Shown piece by piece: positions 25,793 to 35,311 of a stretch of DNA of 64,000 bases. This stretch comes from an uncultured Granulosicoccaceae bacterium. GTDB taxonomy: Bacteria; Pseudomonadota; Gammaproteobacteria; Granulosicoccales; Granulosicoccaceae. The position numbers and the translations under genes were made by a program. The stretch covers positions 1 through 64,000 of the forward strand of contig CALKXD010000049.1 of the NCBI GenBank assembly GCA_938003855.1, read 5' to 3'. The notes under the pieces were generated by a model that saw only the letters and a program-made list of their open reading frames with translations, did not search any database and was not told where the DNA came from. Each line of letters starts with the position of its first letter. The first letter of the stretch is position 1.

Positions 25793-27406
25793 ATGAACGA
25801 AGAACCGGTTGATGTATTGATTATAGGCGCAGGTGCATCAGGTGCGGCGATTGCGTGGTCCCTGACTGACACGAGAATGCGTATACTTTGTCTGGAACAG
25901 GGGCCGCATCTGCATGATGCCGATTTCCCCAGCCGTAACCCGGACTATGAATTAAGTCGCTACGCAGAGTTCAGCTGTGATCCCAACGTGCGGCAATTGC
26001 CACAGGATTACCCGATCAACTCTGCCGGGTCAAAAATTACCCCGGTTAATTTTAATGCGGTGGGCGGGTCTACGATAAATTTTCTAGGCCATTGGCCACG
26101 CATGCGTCCGTCGGACTTCAAAACCCGTTCACTGGATGGCGTTGGCACCGACTGGCCGCTGGACTATGCCACGCTGGCTCCGTTCTACGACATCAACGAC
26201 CGCAACATGGGGGTGTCCGGTCTCGGCGGCAATCCGGCTTATCCCCACTATGTGCCACCACTGCCGCCGATACCCATTGGTAAACTGGGTAAGCGGCTGG
26301 CAGGGGGCTTCAATAAACTGGGCTGGCACTGGTGGCCGTCCGATGTTGCCATTCTCAGTGAGGATTATGACGGCCGCTCAAAGTGCGTAAACGCCGGCAC
26401 CTGTGACCTTGGTTGCGCTGCTGGTGCCAAAGCCAGTGTCAGTTTCAGTTACTGGCCGATGCTGCAACGCATGGGGGTTGAGCTCAAAACCCACTGCCGC
26501 GTGGCAGAAATTACCGTGGGGGATGACGGCATGGCCAGTGGTGTGCTGTACCACGATGAAAACGGCCAGGTGCAGCAACAGAAGGCCGAGATTGTCGTGG
26601 TGGCGTGCAACGGCGTGGGAACCCCCCGGCTGCTGTTAAACTCGACATCAAAGCAGTTCCCTGATGGTCTGGCAAACCGCAGTGGCATGGTTGGCCGCAA
26701 CCTGATGTTTCATCCGTTGACTGGTGTAACCGGAGTTTTCGATGAGCCAATGGAGGGTTTCAAAGGCCCAATGGCCTGTAGCATTTTAAGTCAGGAGTTC
26801 TACGAGACCGACCCCACCCGTGACTTTGTTCGCGGTTATGGCTTACACAGTGGCCGTTATGTCACCCCGATGACGTATGCTCTGGGTGGCTATGGCGTCG
26901 ATAACCCAGTGCCCTGGGGCACAGAACACCGGCATCTTTTTGATAACGTGTATCCGTATTCGGCTGGCCTGACGGTGGTCACTGAAGATCTGGCGCATGA
27001 GTCAAACTGCGTAACGCTTGACCCTGATCTTACCGACAGTGATGGTATTCCCGCCCCGAAAATTCATTATCAGGTTTGTGATAACACCAGAAAGATGATT
27101 GCACACGGTGAAGACCGGGCAGAAGAGGCATTGCTGGCTGCGGGTGCCAGGCAGATACTGGGCAAAGGTGGTGATGTCTGGTGGCGTGCCGGCTGGCATC
27201 AGATGGGAACAGCCCGCATGGGCGATGACCCCGAAAAATCAGTGGTTAACGCCTGGGGGCGCAGCCACGATGTAAAAAACCTTTTTATTGTTGATGGCAG
27301 TATTTTTGTCACATCCGGTGCGGTAAACCCGACATCCACCATACAGGCATTGGCTCTCTATATTGGTGACAATATTAAAAAAAATATTGCGAACCTGTTT
27401 GACTGA
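25793..27406 (+). CDS. GMC family FAD-dependent oxidoreductase
   Basis: 537 residues. The FAD-binding motif GAGASGAA is at about 11-18; GGSTINFLGHWPR follows the GMC pattern; the C-terminal catalytic region has WWRAGWHQMGTARMG and NPTSTIQALALYIGD with the conserved His and Asn. This is the gluconate-dehydrogenase-like branch (large subunit), oxidising a sugar or aldonate. The Cys-containing segment CVNAGTCDLGCAAGAK is also typical of this branch. There is no signal peptide, no cytochrome subunit gene, and the stop overlaps the next start by one base. Confidence 0.88.
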   Translation: MNEEPVDVLIIGAGASGAAIAWSLTDTRMRILCLEQGPHLHDADFPSRNPDYELSRYAEFSCDPNVRQLPQDYPINSAGSKITPVNFNAVGGSTINFLGHWPRMRPSDFKTRSLDGVGTDWPLDYATLAPFYDINDRNMGVSGLGGNPAYPHYVPPLPPIPIGKLGKRLAGGFNKLGWHWWPSDVAILSEDYDGRSKCVNAGTCDLGCAAGAKASVSFSYWPMLQRMGVELKTHCRVAEITVGDDGMASGVLYHDENGQVQQQKAEIVVVACNGVGTPRLLLNSTSKQFPDGLANRSGMVGRNLMFHPLTGVTGVFDEPMEGFKGPMACSILSQEFYETDPTRDFVRGYGLHSGRYVTPMTYALGGYGVDNPVPWGTEHRHLFDNVYPYSAGLTVVTEDLAHESNCVTLDPDLTDSDGIPAPKIHYQVCDNTRKMIAHGEDRAEEALLAAGARQILGKGGDVWWRAGWHQMGTARMGDDPEKSVVNAWGRSHDVKNLFIVDGSIFVTSGAVNPTSTIQALALYIGDNIKKNIANLFD

Positions 27407-28572
27407 TGAAAATTACCCGTGTAATCAGCCATGTGATCGGCTACGATTTACCCGAAGAATTAGGGTACTCACAACAATACTACGCTCGACGCACCGCGCA
27501 TCTTGTCGAGGTGCAAACCGACGAGGGGATCAGTGGCTGGGGTGAATGCTTCGGCCCCGGTAATGTGGCGCTGGCCAACAAGGCTATAGTCGAGCGCGTT
27601 ATAGCGCCAATGATCATCGGTCATGATCCACTGGACCGGGAGGTGATCTGGCATAAAATCTATAATCTGCTGCGCGACCATGGTCAGAAAGGCATGCCGT
27701 TGCAGGCCCAGTCAGGGGTGGATATCGCGCTTTGGGATCTCACCGGTAAAATCACCGGACAGCCACTGTGCAAACTGATCGGCGGGAAATTTCGCGAGCG
27801 CGTACCAGTCTATGGCTACGCGATGATGTTAAAACGTCAGGATCTGGCCTCTCAGGTCGCGCGTTTTAAAGACGAAGCCGCGTCCATAAGGCAGGCCGGA
27901 TTTGTCGCCACTAAAATGAAGGTGGGTCTCGGTGTTGCCGCTGATACAAAACTTGTCACTGCTGTGCGCAGCGGCGTTGGTGAAGACTATAGATTTATGG
28001 TTGATGCAAACCATTGCTACAGTGTTGATGATGCTCTTGAGATCGGGCGGGTGCTCGACGACCTAAACGCCTACTGGTTTGAAGAACCGGTCGCCCCGGA
28101 AGATCATGCCGGCTACAGAATCTTAAGACAAAATCTAAAGACCAGAATTGCCGGTGGTGAAGCAGAGTTTACCCGTTGGGGCTGGCAGAAACTACTACAG
28201 GCCGATGTGCTGGATATTGCTCAGCCGGAAGTATGTGCGCTAGGGGGTATTACAGAGTATCTCAAAGTGCTGTCACTGGCCCATACCCATTTTACCCGGG
28301 TCATTAATCATGTCTGGGGATCGGCAGTGGCCTTGAGTGTCAACCTTCATCTGATTGCAGCAATGCCACCGATGCCAGGTGGCTTGCATCCCGCGGAGCC
28401 GATGCTCGAGTGCGACACAACGCATAACCTGTTCAGGGATAAATTGCTGGAAAAACCGCTGGATCTGATGGCACAGGTTGCGCGAAACAGTGGTACTGTT
28501 GCAGTCCCCGGGGGACCTGGTCTGGGGGTCGAGCCTGACAGAGAGTTTATCCGACACTACACAATCACCTGA
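27406..28572 (+). CDS. Enolase-superfamily (mandelate racemase/muconate lactonizing) sugar-acid dehydratase
   Basis: 388 residues. The capping domain is at 1-125, and the barrel carries the catalytic KMK motif (FVATKMKVG), metal ligands in DANHCY, EEPVAP and GGEAEF, and the general acid/base His in INHVWGS. This set fits acid-sugar dehydratases or racemases of the MR/MLE groups. The ATG overlaps the GMC stop (TGATG). In context it would dehydrate the aldonate made by the upstream oxidase into a 2-keto-3-deoxy acid. No aldolase or kinase for that product is in the operon. Confidence 0.87.
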   Translation: MKITRVISHVIGYDLPEELGYSQQYYARRTAHLVEVQTDEGISGWGECFGPGNVALANKAIVERVIAPMIIGHDPLDREVIWHKIYNLLRDHGQKGMPLQAQSGVDIALWDLTGKITGQPLCKLIGGKFRERVPVYGYAMMLKRQDLASQVARFKDEAASIRQAGFVATKMKVGLGVAADTKLVTAVRSGVGEDYRFMVDANHCYSVDDALEIGRVLDDLNAYWFEEPVAPEDHAGYRILRQNLKTRIAGGEAEFTRWGWQKLLQADVLDIAQPEVCALGGITEYLKVLSLAHTHFTRVINHVWGSAVALSVNLHLIAAMPPMPGGLHPAEPMLECDTTHNLFRDKLLEKPLDLMAQVARNSGTVAVPGGPGLGVEPDREFIRHYTIT

Positions 28573-28612
28573 CTCTGGATCGGTAGCGAGTGCGTATCCG
28601 GATGCGTGCAAA

Positions 28613-29806
28613 CTAGTTACGCAAATGCCATAGCAAGCTTATACCTGCGCACAGAGACAGCACCGGTAACAGTATAAACGCCAGCCAGTAGCTGCCGCTT
28701 AGCGACACACACAGACTGAAGATGACCGGGCCCGCCATAGCGCCGCCAAAAGTGAAAAACTGCATGCCTCCGGTGACGGTGGCGAGTTCGTCCTGATTAG
28801 AGATTCGCACCAGCTCTGCGTAGAACACACCGTTCCAGGCGACTGCCGTGATCGAGCATAACGTCGCGGTGAAAAAATACAGCCATGCATCTGACCCCGC
28901 CGGCACCGAAGCCATAAGTATACAGGCCACAAACATAGCAATGCCCAGCAACCCGAGGAGTCTGCCGGGCCGGCCCCATTGATCAGCCACCCAGCCCCAG
29001 AAGGGGCGAGCCACAACACTGGCCACCTGCGCCGCTGCCAGTACCGATGCGGCAAAGGTAAGTGTGAGATTGTGTTCCTGTGTTAAGTAGGTCACCAGAA
29101 ACACAAGAAAGCACACCTGGGTAGACCCGTAAGCCAGTGACGTCAGCGCCAGTCGTCGCTGCGACTGGTTATGCCATACCTTGAACAATGGCGTTAGCAG
29201 TGCCCGTACCGGCGGTGTCTGCTGTCGGTTGATCTGCTTATCAAAGATATTGATGGTCGGTTGCAGGCCTACCGCGCAGACCAGGCACAGGACAGCGCTG
29301 CACAATAGAGCGGCTTTCCAGCCATGTGCGATAAGTACGGCTGGCACGATCAGCCCGGCGGTGGCAATGCCCAGTGGAACGCCGGTTTGCTTGATCGAAA
29401 AAAGTAAGCCCCGATTTTGCGCACCAACGTGCCGGCCCAGAATTGCCGCTGCGGTCGGGTTGGCCAGCCCATAGCCTGCACCGATAGCGATAGCACCGAT
29501 GGCGATAGCGATGATGTTTCCTGCCGTGCAGGCCAGCAGGCCGACTGCGCACAAAAGCATTGCCACCTGGCTGAATCGCAGTGCTCCGAAGCGACCGATA
29601 TAACCGCTGAGCAACAGGCCCGATAACATGGCAAAAACATACAGTAAGCCGGTAAAGTTGCCGATTTGCTGTGCGCCCACGCCAACCTCAGCCGCCAGTA
29701 CCGGGGCCAGAACGGCCGGTGTGCTCTGCGTAAAAGCGGCGAGAGTCTGTACCGCAAGGGTTACTGACAGTGCCAGCCAGGGGCGTCTGTGATCAGGGGC
29801 GTTCAA
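28613..29806 (-). CDS. MFS transporter
   Basis: 397 residues, twelve hydrophobic segments, with the loop 2-3 region SGYIGRFGALRF and the mid-protein loop GWVADQWGRPGR typical of MFS_1 carriers. It converges on the sugar-acid operon and might import or export a related acid, but no motif shows the substrate. The first codon is TTG at 29806 with only a weak ribosome-binding site; the protein needs this start, since the first membrane helix begins within ten residues. Confidence 0.82.
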   Translation of the reverse strand: MNAPDHRRPWLALSVTLAVQTLAAFTQSTPAVLAPVLAAEVGVGAQQIGNFTGLLYVFAMLSGLLLSGYIGRFGALRFSQVAMLLCAVGLLACTAGNIIAIAIGAIAIGAGYGLANPTAAAILGRHVGAQNRGLLFSIKQTGVPLGIATAGLIVPAVLIAHGWKAALLCSAVLCLVCAVGLQPTINIFDKQINRQQTPPVRALLTPLFKVWHNQSQRRLALTSLAYGSTQVCFLVFLVTYLTQEHNLTLTFAASVLAAAQVASVVARPFWGWVADQWGRPGRLLGLLGIAMFVACILMASVPAGSDAWLYFFTATLCSITAVAWNGVFYAELVRISNQDELATVTGGMQFFTFGGAMAGPVIFSLCVSLSGSYWLAFILLPVLSLCAGISLLWHLRN

Positions 29807-30361
29807 GCGTTGGTGGTCCGGCGAATATCAGGTTGTTAATAATGGCACAATCAGTATCGGAGGGTATTGGCGGCGGGTAACTGCAAGGGCTGCTGTCAGT
29901 GTTGTTTTCTGTCGCAGAACGCAATGTTAAGTGTCACGTTGATACGCCGGTCCGGCCGTGCCGGGTCAATCTTCACCAACCCGGTGAGCAGTATCAACGA
30001 GTAGATGATCTACTTGTTTGCGCGGGGTAGTGCCGTACAGATTTGTGCAAGCTTTTAACCTGAACAGTCTGTCGAGGGTTGGCAGCTACCCGCAGATCAT
30101 CGGTTTGGCAGATCAGTGTTGTTCGCTGCAGCACCAAAGGGGATGACAGTCACCACACTGGAGAAAACGGCAGAGATTGCATTGCACCGTACAACGACAT
30201 ATTCGGATACAATAAAATCCGGTTGCCCACCGCATGTCGATCTCGCCGGGTGCTTTATGCGCATTGCTGCTTGCAGCTGGCGGCAATTGAGAAAATAGAC
30301 TTTGCGGACTCCTGTGGGAAATAACCACCTGCCAGTAGCAGCGATTCGGGTTGGGGATGTC
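29807..30361. other. 555-base region without a supported gene
   Basis: Short open frames exist on both strands but none looks coding or has a ribosome-binding site. The region separates a minus-strand MFS gene from a plus-strand lone permease, so it should hold two promoters. It could also hold remains of the missing partners of the MalG-type permease, but I could not recognise any ABC motif in it. Confidence 0.4.
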
Positions 30362-31192
30362 ATGATGCGCTTTAAAATAATAACCTGCCTGCGATATACC
30401 GCTGCCGGTTTTGTTGTTAGCGTATTTATGTTTCCGATATTGTGGTTCGGACTCACCGCCATTAAACCGCGTTGGGCCATCTTTAATAAAGATCAGGTGG
30501 TCTGGTTTGATTTTGCACCAACACTCGACAGCTTTTCGACTGTCTGGTTCGGGCCGGCTGTTTTCCAGATACGTGACTCGATGTTGTCGTCGATATTTGT
30601 GGCCACGGGGTCAACGTTTCTTGCGCTAGTGATTGCAGTGCCCGCAGGCTTCGGGTTATCCCGCTTGTGCTTTCGCGGCCGCCGCTGGGTTTTGGCGGGC
30701 GCGCTGGCACAGCGCTTTCTGCCTCCGATTGCCATCATTATTCCCCTGTTTTTGATCTTCCATCATTATGGACTGCGCGATACCCATGCGGGAGTCATAC
30801 TGGCTCATGCAGTGATAAACAGTCCACTTGCGGTATTGCTGATGAAGTCGTTCTTTGACGATATACCGGGAGAGATCGATTCGATGGGTATCATTGATGG
30901 TGCGACGCGATTTCAGGTGTTCTGGCACTTGCTGTTGCCGACCGTGCGTGGTGGTGTGGCGGCAACCGCGGTGCTGTGCTTTATATTTTCCTGGACGGAA
31001 TTTCTATTGTCACTGTTCCTCACCAGTTCGATACGAACCATGCCGGTCAGGATTGCGCTGTTTGATGCCGGATCACAAGTGAATCTGATCGCGGCGACCG
31101 GCATGTCAGCAATTATCCCCGGTTTTTTATTTATCCTGCTGGTGCAAAGGTATCTGGTGCGGGGATTGACGATGGGCGCTTTGAAATACTAG
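30362..31192 (+). CDS. Orphan carbohydrate ABC permease (MalG/UgpE type)
   Basis: 276 residues with six hydrophobic segments and an intact EAA coupling loop (EIDSMGIIDGATRFQVFWHLLLPTVRGG, over two segments). The N-terminus, with WFGLTAIKP, and the PIAIIIPLFLIFHHYGLRDTHAGVIL region are typical of MalG-family carbohydrate permeases. These work only with a MalF-type partner, a binding protein and an ATPase, none of which is within reach on either side. It may be the survivor of a lost operon or use components made elsewhere. The start is ATG 30362 after a GGGGA stretch. Confidence 0.82.
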   Translation: MMRFKIITCLRYTAAGFVVSVFMFPILWFGLTAIKPRWAIFNKDQVVWFDFAPTLDSFSTVWFGPAVFQIRDSMLSSIFVATGSTFLALVIAVPAGFGLSRLCFRGRRWVLAGALAQRFLPPIAIIIPLFLIFHHYGLRDTHAGVILAHAVINSPLAVLLMKSFFDDIPGEIDSMGIIDGATRFQVFWHLLLPTVRGGVAATAVLCFIFSWTEFLLSLFLTSSIRTMPVRIALFDAGSQVNLIAATGMSAIIPGFLFILLVQRYLVRGLTMGALKY

Positions 31193-31269
31193 CTGCCGTG
31201 CACCAGGACAGAACGGAATCACTGGCCTGCGCCGAGTGGTAATCGGGCTCTGTTCCTGTCGCACAGCGT

Positions 31270-32154
31270 TTATGCCGCGACTAGATTTTTTATCTTTGCA
31301 AAGGTCTGGCTGCCCTCGATAAACGCCTCACACGACACGGTAAAATGATCCGTGTCATTTACTACGTAAAACTCATTGTTGTATCCAGCGGCGTTGACGG
31401 TCTCTGCATAGAGACGCGACTGCTCGATCCATCCGGCGGGTTCATTGCCACCGGCCACAATCAGGTAGTCGGCTCTGCCTTGTGGCGGGTTGGTCAGGCA
31501 GTCGTTGCGGCGCGCGGTATTGACATCGATTTGCGCTTCGTCGTTTACGGTTATCTGTGTAATGACTTCGGGTTCGTAGATGCCGCTGATAGCGATAACA
31601 GCGCTGACCAGATCGGCGGCCAGTCCGTGTGTGTCTGCTTTTTCGTTCATGACTCTGGCAGCCAGGTGCGCACCGGCGGAATGGCCGATCAGAGTCAACC
31701 GTTCCGGGTCTGCCTGCCAACCGCCGGCGTGTTGATGGCAAAAGCGGGTAGCGCGGATAATCTGTGCAACCATGGTGTCCAGGGTAATTGACGGGCACAG
31801 ATCGTAGTTGATGTTGGCGACCACGGCGCCGGCGTTGAGCAATGGGGGTACCACCAGAGTGGAGTCATGTTTGTCACCGGCTCGCCAGTAGCCGCCGTGG
31901 ATAAAAAGTACCAGTGGCGCGGGCAGGTTGGTTGGTGCTATTGGCCGGTATAGATCAAAACGTTCCTCGCTGCCGTGTCCGTAGCGCAAGTCCGCGCTGG
32001 ACCGGCTGCTTTGGCGCAGGTGCTCCCGGGCCTGTGCTGATTCTGATAGTCGGCGTGCCCGCCCGGCCTCGACATCGGGTCCGGCGGCACTCGGGTTATA
32101 TATCGCTTCCAGGGCTGTGGCTGGCAGATCCTGCCATCGTGGTAGTGCATGCAT
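31270..32154 (-). CDS. Alpha/beta hydrolase, kynurenine-formamidase-like
   Basis: 294 residues from the ATG at 32154; an upstream extension overlaps the Rieske gene in another frame and is not credible. The oxyanion-hole motif HGGYW (in FIHGGYWRAGDK) is the hallmark of arylformamidase-type enzymes; the nucleophile elbow is GHSAGAH and the catalytic His is in NDTDHFTV. It probably hydrolyses an N-formyl amide or an ester. It is 49 bases downstream of, and presumably co-transcribed with, the Rieske oxygenase, which suggests the two act in sequence. Confidence 0.83.
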   Translation of the reverse strand: MHALPRWQDLPATALEAIYNPSAAGPDVEAGRARRLSESAQAREHLRQSSRSSADLRYGHGSEERFDLYRPIAPTNLPAPLVLFIHGGYWRAGDKHDSTLVVPPLLNAGAVVANINYDLCPSITLDTMVAQIIRATRFCHQHAGGWQADPERLTLIGHSAGAHLAARVMNEKADTHGLAADLVSAVIAISGIYEPEVITQITVNDEAQIDVNTARRNDCLTNPPQGRADYLIVAGGNEPAGWIEQSRLYAETVNAAGYNNEFYVVNDTDHFTVSCEAFIEGSQTFAKIKNLVAA

Positions 32155-32203
32155 GATCGTTGACCGGAGTCCTGTTGTTTTATGGCTGATGATATAGCGA
32201 GAG

Positions 32204-33325
32204 TTATCGGGCGTTGAGCACACGGTCCATATAGTGGTAAAAATCCAGTACCGTTCCTTCGTAGTTGGCGTTTGCCAGCACAGCCGGCTTATAGAAGCGA
32301 GACGACAAACCCTGGTACAGGCGAGTGAGTTGCGTTTTGTCCTCGGACATGACGCGCTCGAAGAATGCCCCGATTTCCTCTTTGCGCTGCTCACTGACTG
32401 AATCATCAAACACAGCCGCTCCCAGCTTCACGTGGACCGCGTCCACACCCATCGGCTGCAACAGCAGATACATCACTGCGTGGGCGGCTACACCTGCGAC
32501 ATGCGCCGGCATCACACTGAACATAGGCGATACTTGTTTCTCTGCATCGGTGAGATCCTCGTGACCGGTGCCGCGTTGCGACGCTGAGTCCGGATAGCGT
32601 GAGTAGTAGCCAAGGTATCCGGGCCCCGGCGGAAAATGCTCGCAGAGATGGGTTGGTGTCGTCGCGTGCAGGGTTTGCTGGTGCACATGTGACAAGTGGT
32701 AACCTTCCATAAAATTCTCTGCCAGGCACTTCCAGTTGACCGGCCATGTTTGCTCGGCGCTATAGCACAGCGTCATTTGTTCCATGTGATAATTGGTGAC
32801 CAGTGTGGTGAGTCCGGTTAGTTGGGGTGCCAGACTTTCCGCGTTGTGATCGAGGTTGACATAGATAAAGCCACCCCAGACTTCGCAGCGGAATTCGGTC
32901 AGTTTCAGGTTTTGACACTCAGCCCGTTCAACCAGTGGTGTGCGCAATAGTTTACCGGCCAGGTCATAGGTCCAGGCGTGGTAGGGGCAGACCAGTTTCT
33001 GTGCATGGCCGCTTCCTTCGGCAATGGTGGTGCCGCGATGCAGGCATACATTGGAGAGCGCCCGAATACGGTGGTTGTCGCCGCGCGTCAGCAGGATGGA
33101 TTCACCGGCAAGGTCACAGACCAGATAGTCACCGGTAGTGGGGATTTCCTCAGCCCGTGCCAGACAGATCCATTGTTTGCGGAACAAGTGTTCGAGCTCA
33201 AGCTCAAGGATGTCGGGTGACCGGTAATAGGCCGTCGGCATCGGTCGTGCCGTGCCGTAGGATTGATGACGGCTTGCACGTAATGCATCGAGAACAATCT
33301 CTGTATCGGACGCCGGGATACTCAT
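32204..33325 (-). CDS. Rieske non-heme iron oxygenase, alpha subunit
   Basis: 373 residues. The Rieske [2Fe-2S] cluster ligands are Cys94-His96 (CLHRG) and Cys113-His116 (CPYHAWTY). The mononuclear iron site is in NWKCLAENFMEGYHLSHVH, with the two histidines. The sequence resembles the group that includes glycine-betaine and other quaternary-amine demethylases as well as aromatic oxygenases. A reductase is required, and none is encoded next to it. I use the ATG at 33325; a TTG six bases earlier is possible. It is divergent from a PhyH gene with a 193-base shared promoter region. Confidence 0.88.
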   Translation of the reverse strand: MSIPASDTEIVLDALRASRHQSYGTARPMPTAYYRSPDILELELEHLFRKQWICLARAEEIPTTGDYLVCDLAGESILLTRGDNHRIRALSNVCLHRGTTIAEGSGHAQKLVCPYHAWTYDLAGKLLRTPLVERAECQNLKLTEFRCEVWGGFIYVNLDHNAESLAPQLTGLTTLVTNYHMEQMTLCYSAEQTWPVNWKCLAENFMEGYHLSHVHQQTLHATTPTHLCEHFPPGPGYLGYYSRYPDSASQRGTGHEDLTDAEKQVSPMFSVMPAHVAGVAAHAVMYLLLQPMGVDAVHVKLGAAVFDDSVSEQRKEEIGAFFERVMSEDKTQLTRLYQGLSSRFYKPAVLANANYEGTVLDFYHYMDRVLNAR

Positions 33326-33518
33326 ACGCAAATGACCTGTAGGAACGCCGGTTTACACCAGTGACGTTCTTGATTCTAAGCGAAAAAAAACGCCTGTAGT
33401 AGTTTTCCGATGTCAGGCAGTGGTAGCGATACGATTGAGATATACTGAAAGCCGGCCTGAGAGCTTGGTTTTTTGACACAGCTGTTTGCGAATAACGGCA
33501 ATCCGGAGAACAGTACTG

Positions 33519-34349
33519 ATGCACTATCCATTAACTGATCAACAGCGTGCGGCCTTTAACCGGGACGGAGCGGTAGTGCTGCCGGGGTTGATTTGCGACC
33601 AGCAGCTGGACACCGGTCGGGTTGCTATAGACAGGGCAATGCAGCAGTCGGATAACTATTTTCGTCGACTGCGCGCCTGGGAGAACGATTCGACCTTAAA
33701 AGCCCTGTGCTGTGACTCGCAATTGCCTGCGGTGGTTGCGCAGTTGCTCGATACTGAGCAGGTCAATCTATTTTACGATCAGGTGTTTACCAAGGAACCC
33801 GGTAGCGCGTCACCGACGCCATGGCATAATGATCAGCCTTACTGGCCGGTCAGAGGGGCGGGCGTGATGACTCTGTGGCTGGCCCTTGATGACATCTCCG
33901 TAGACAGCGGGCCACTGGAATTTATAGCCGGATCACATCAATGGGACCGATGGTTTCAACCGTTTGTTGCAGCAACCGACGGCAGTGCAGAAAGTAACTA
34001 CGACCCAGAGCCTGCCTTTGAACCGCTGCCGGACTTTGAGTCTCAACGCGGTCAGCATAATATCCTCTGCTGGGAGCTTCAGGCAGGAGATGCGATTGCG
34101 TTTCATGCGCTGACTGTGCATGCAGCAAAGCCTAACGTCAGTTCGACTCGGCGGCGCAGGGGCTATGCGATTCGCTATACCGGTGCCAATGTCACCTATC
34201 ACGAGGGACCCGCTAACAACCCGCGATTGATCAATCCGGACCTTCAGCATGGTGATCAGCTGGATAGCGCGCAATACCCGGTTGTTTTCCCCGCGACACC
34301 AGGGCTGGGTAACCACGCTGCTGAAAACAAACCCGTGTCTGCAACATAG
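33519..34349 (+). CDS. Phytanoyl-CoA dioxygenase (PhyH) family protein
   Basis: 276 residues from the ATG at 33519, which follows GGAGA. It is an Fe(II)/2-oxoglutarate oxygenase: the HxD iron ligands are in PWHNDQPYWP, the distal His in FHALTVHAA, and the 2-oxoglutarate-binding Arg is in the RRGYAIRYTG strand. It hydroxylates an unknown small molecule. It opens a three-gene plus-strand group (PhyH, AMDase/maleate-isomerase-like, TIM-barrel isomerase), divergent from the Rieske/hydrolase pair. Confidence 0.85.
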   Translation: MHYPLTDQQRAAFNRDGAVVLPGLICDQQLDTGRVAIDRAMQQSDNYFRRLRAWENDSTLKALCCDSQLPAVVAQLLDTEQVNLFYDQVFTKEPGSASPTPWHNDQPYWPVRGAGVMTLWLALDDISVDSGPLEFIAGSHQWDRWFQPFVAATDGSAESNYDPEPAFEPLPDFESQRGQHNILCWELQAGDAIAFHALTVHAAKPNVSSTRRRRGYAIRYTGANVTYHEGPANNPRLINPDLQHGDQLDSAQYPVVFPATPGLGNHAAENKPVSAT

Positions 34350-34367
34350 ATTCAGGAGCTTCGACGT

Positions 34368-35198
34368 TTGAATAACGTATCCGGGATGAGTCGGGATAAC
34401 TGGGGCTGGCGAGCCCGCTTTGGTTTGTTCATTGTGGCCAGTGAAGCGGTGCCCGAGGCAGAGTGGTGGGCGATGCTGCCAGCAGGTGTATCAGTCCATA
34501 CATCCCGCGTTGATGCGGGCGCCCCCTGGGCTGTCGGGCAGGGCCACAACCCCCGTAATCTGACACTTGCCGATGACCTGCAGCGCGGTGCCGGTCAGTT
34601 TGCTGCCATGCGCCTTAATGCGGTGGTGGTCGGGCACAGTTCAAGCAGCTTTCTAGGCGGGCCCGGTTGGGATGACGCTGTAGTCAACGTGCTGCAATCG
34701 ATACTACCGGCTGGTGTCAGCGTGACCACCAACGGCCTCGATTGCCTGGCAGCGTTACGTGCCTGCGGCATCGAGCGACCGTTTCTGGTTTTCCCGCCGT
34801 GGTTTAACGCTACTGTGGTTGAAGCAGGCGTCGAGTATTTTGTATCGCACGGATCATCACCGGCGGGTGCATTGAGTGTCGACCCGGGACGGCAATGGCG
34901 GGATGTGCCCTCGGGTCAGCTCTACGCACAGGGCATGGGCTTTGAGCAGGATGTTGAATCTCTGTATCGTCAGATCCGCAGTCACTGTCCGAAAGATGCT
35001 GACGGTGTGCTGATCGCAGGGACCGGATTCCGTTGTGTTGGCATAGCCGGTGTGCTTGAGGACGACCTGTCCCGACCGGTGATCACCGCCAATCAGGCCA
35101 GTCTGTGGCACAGTCTGCGTTTGACCGGCGTGAGCGGATCAGTGACAGGGTATGGCCGTTTGCTGAGCGCAGATGGACCGGGCCTGGCGTCGCACTGA
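34368..35198 (+). CDS. Asp/Glu racemase superfamily: arylmalonate-decarboxylase/maleate-isomerase-like
   Basis: 276 residues. Two similar alpha/beta domains carry the superfamily pattern. The first active-site loop is VVVGHSSSSFLGG (90-97), which matches the cysteine-free loop of arylmalonate decarboxylase more than the Cys-bearing loop of maleate isomerase; the second loop holds Cys223 (GTGFRCVG), followed by RPVITANQASLW. It may therefore be a decarboxylase or a one-cysteine racemase. The TTG start at 34368 has AGGAG nine bases upstream; ATG 34386 is the alternative. It lies 18 bases after the PhyH gene. Confidence 0.78.
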   Translation: MNNVSGMSRDNWGWRARFGLFIVASEAVPEAEWWAMLPAGVSVHTSRVDAGAPWAVGQGHNPRNLTLADDLQRGAGQFAAMRLNAVVVGHSSSSFLGGPGWDDAVVNVLQSILPAGVSVTTNGLDCLAALRACGIERPFLVFPPWFNATVVEAGVEYFVSHGSSPAGALSVDPGRQWRDVPSGQLYAQGMGFEQDVESLYRQIRSHCPKDADGVLIAGTGFRCVGIAGVLEDDLSRPVITANQASLWHSLRLTGVSGSVTGYGRLLSADGPGLASH

Positions 35199-35311
35199 CG
35201 CAGAGAATTACTGCGACCGGACCACTGGCGGAAATTCTGTGCCTAGAGCGTTCGTTGCTTTCCAGTTAAGGGCTGGTAGGATTCATTATTAATCATTGCG
35301 GGCAGCAAATC

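Noticed and set aside
32155-32409. An upstream extension of the formamidase-like hydrolase.
   Set aside because: It overlaps the Rieske oxygenase gene in another frame and has no family resemblance; the ATG at 32154 is a better start.
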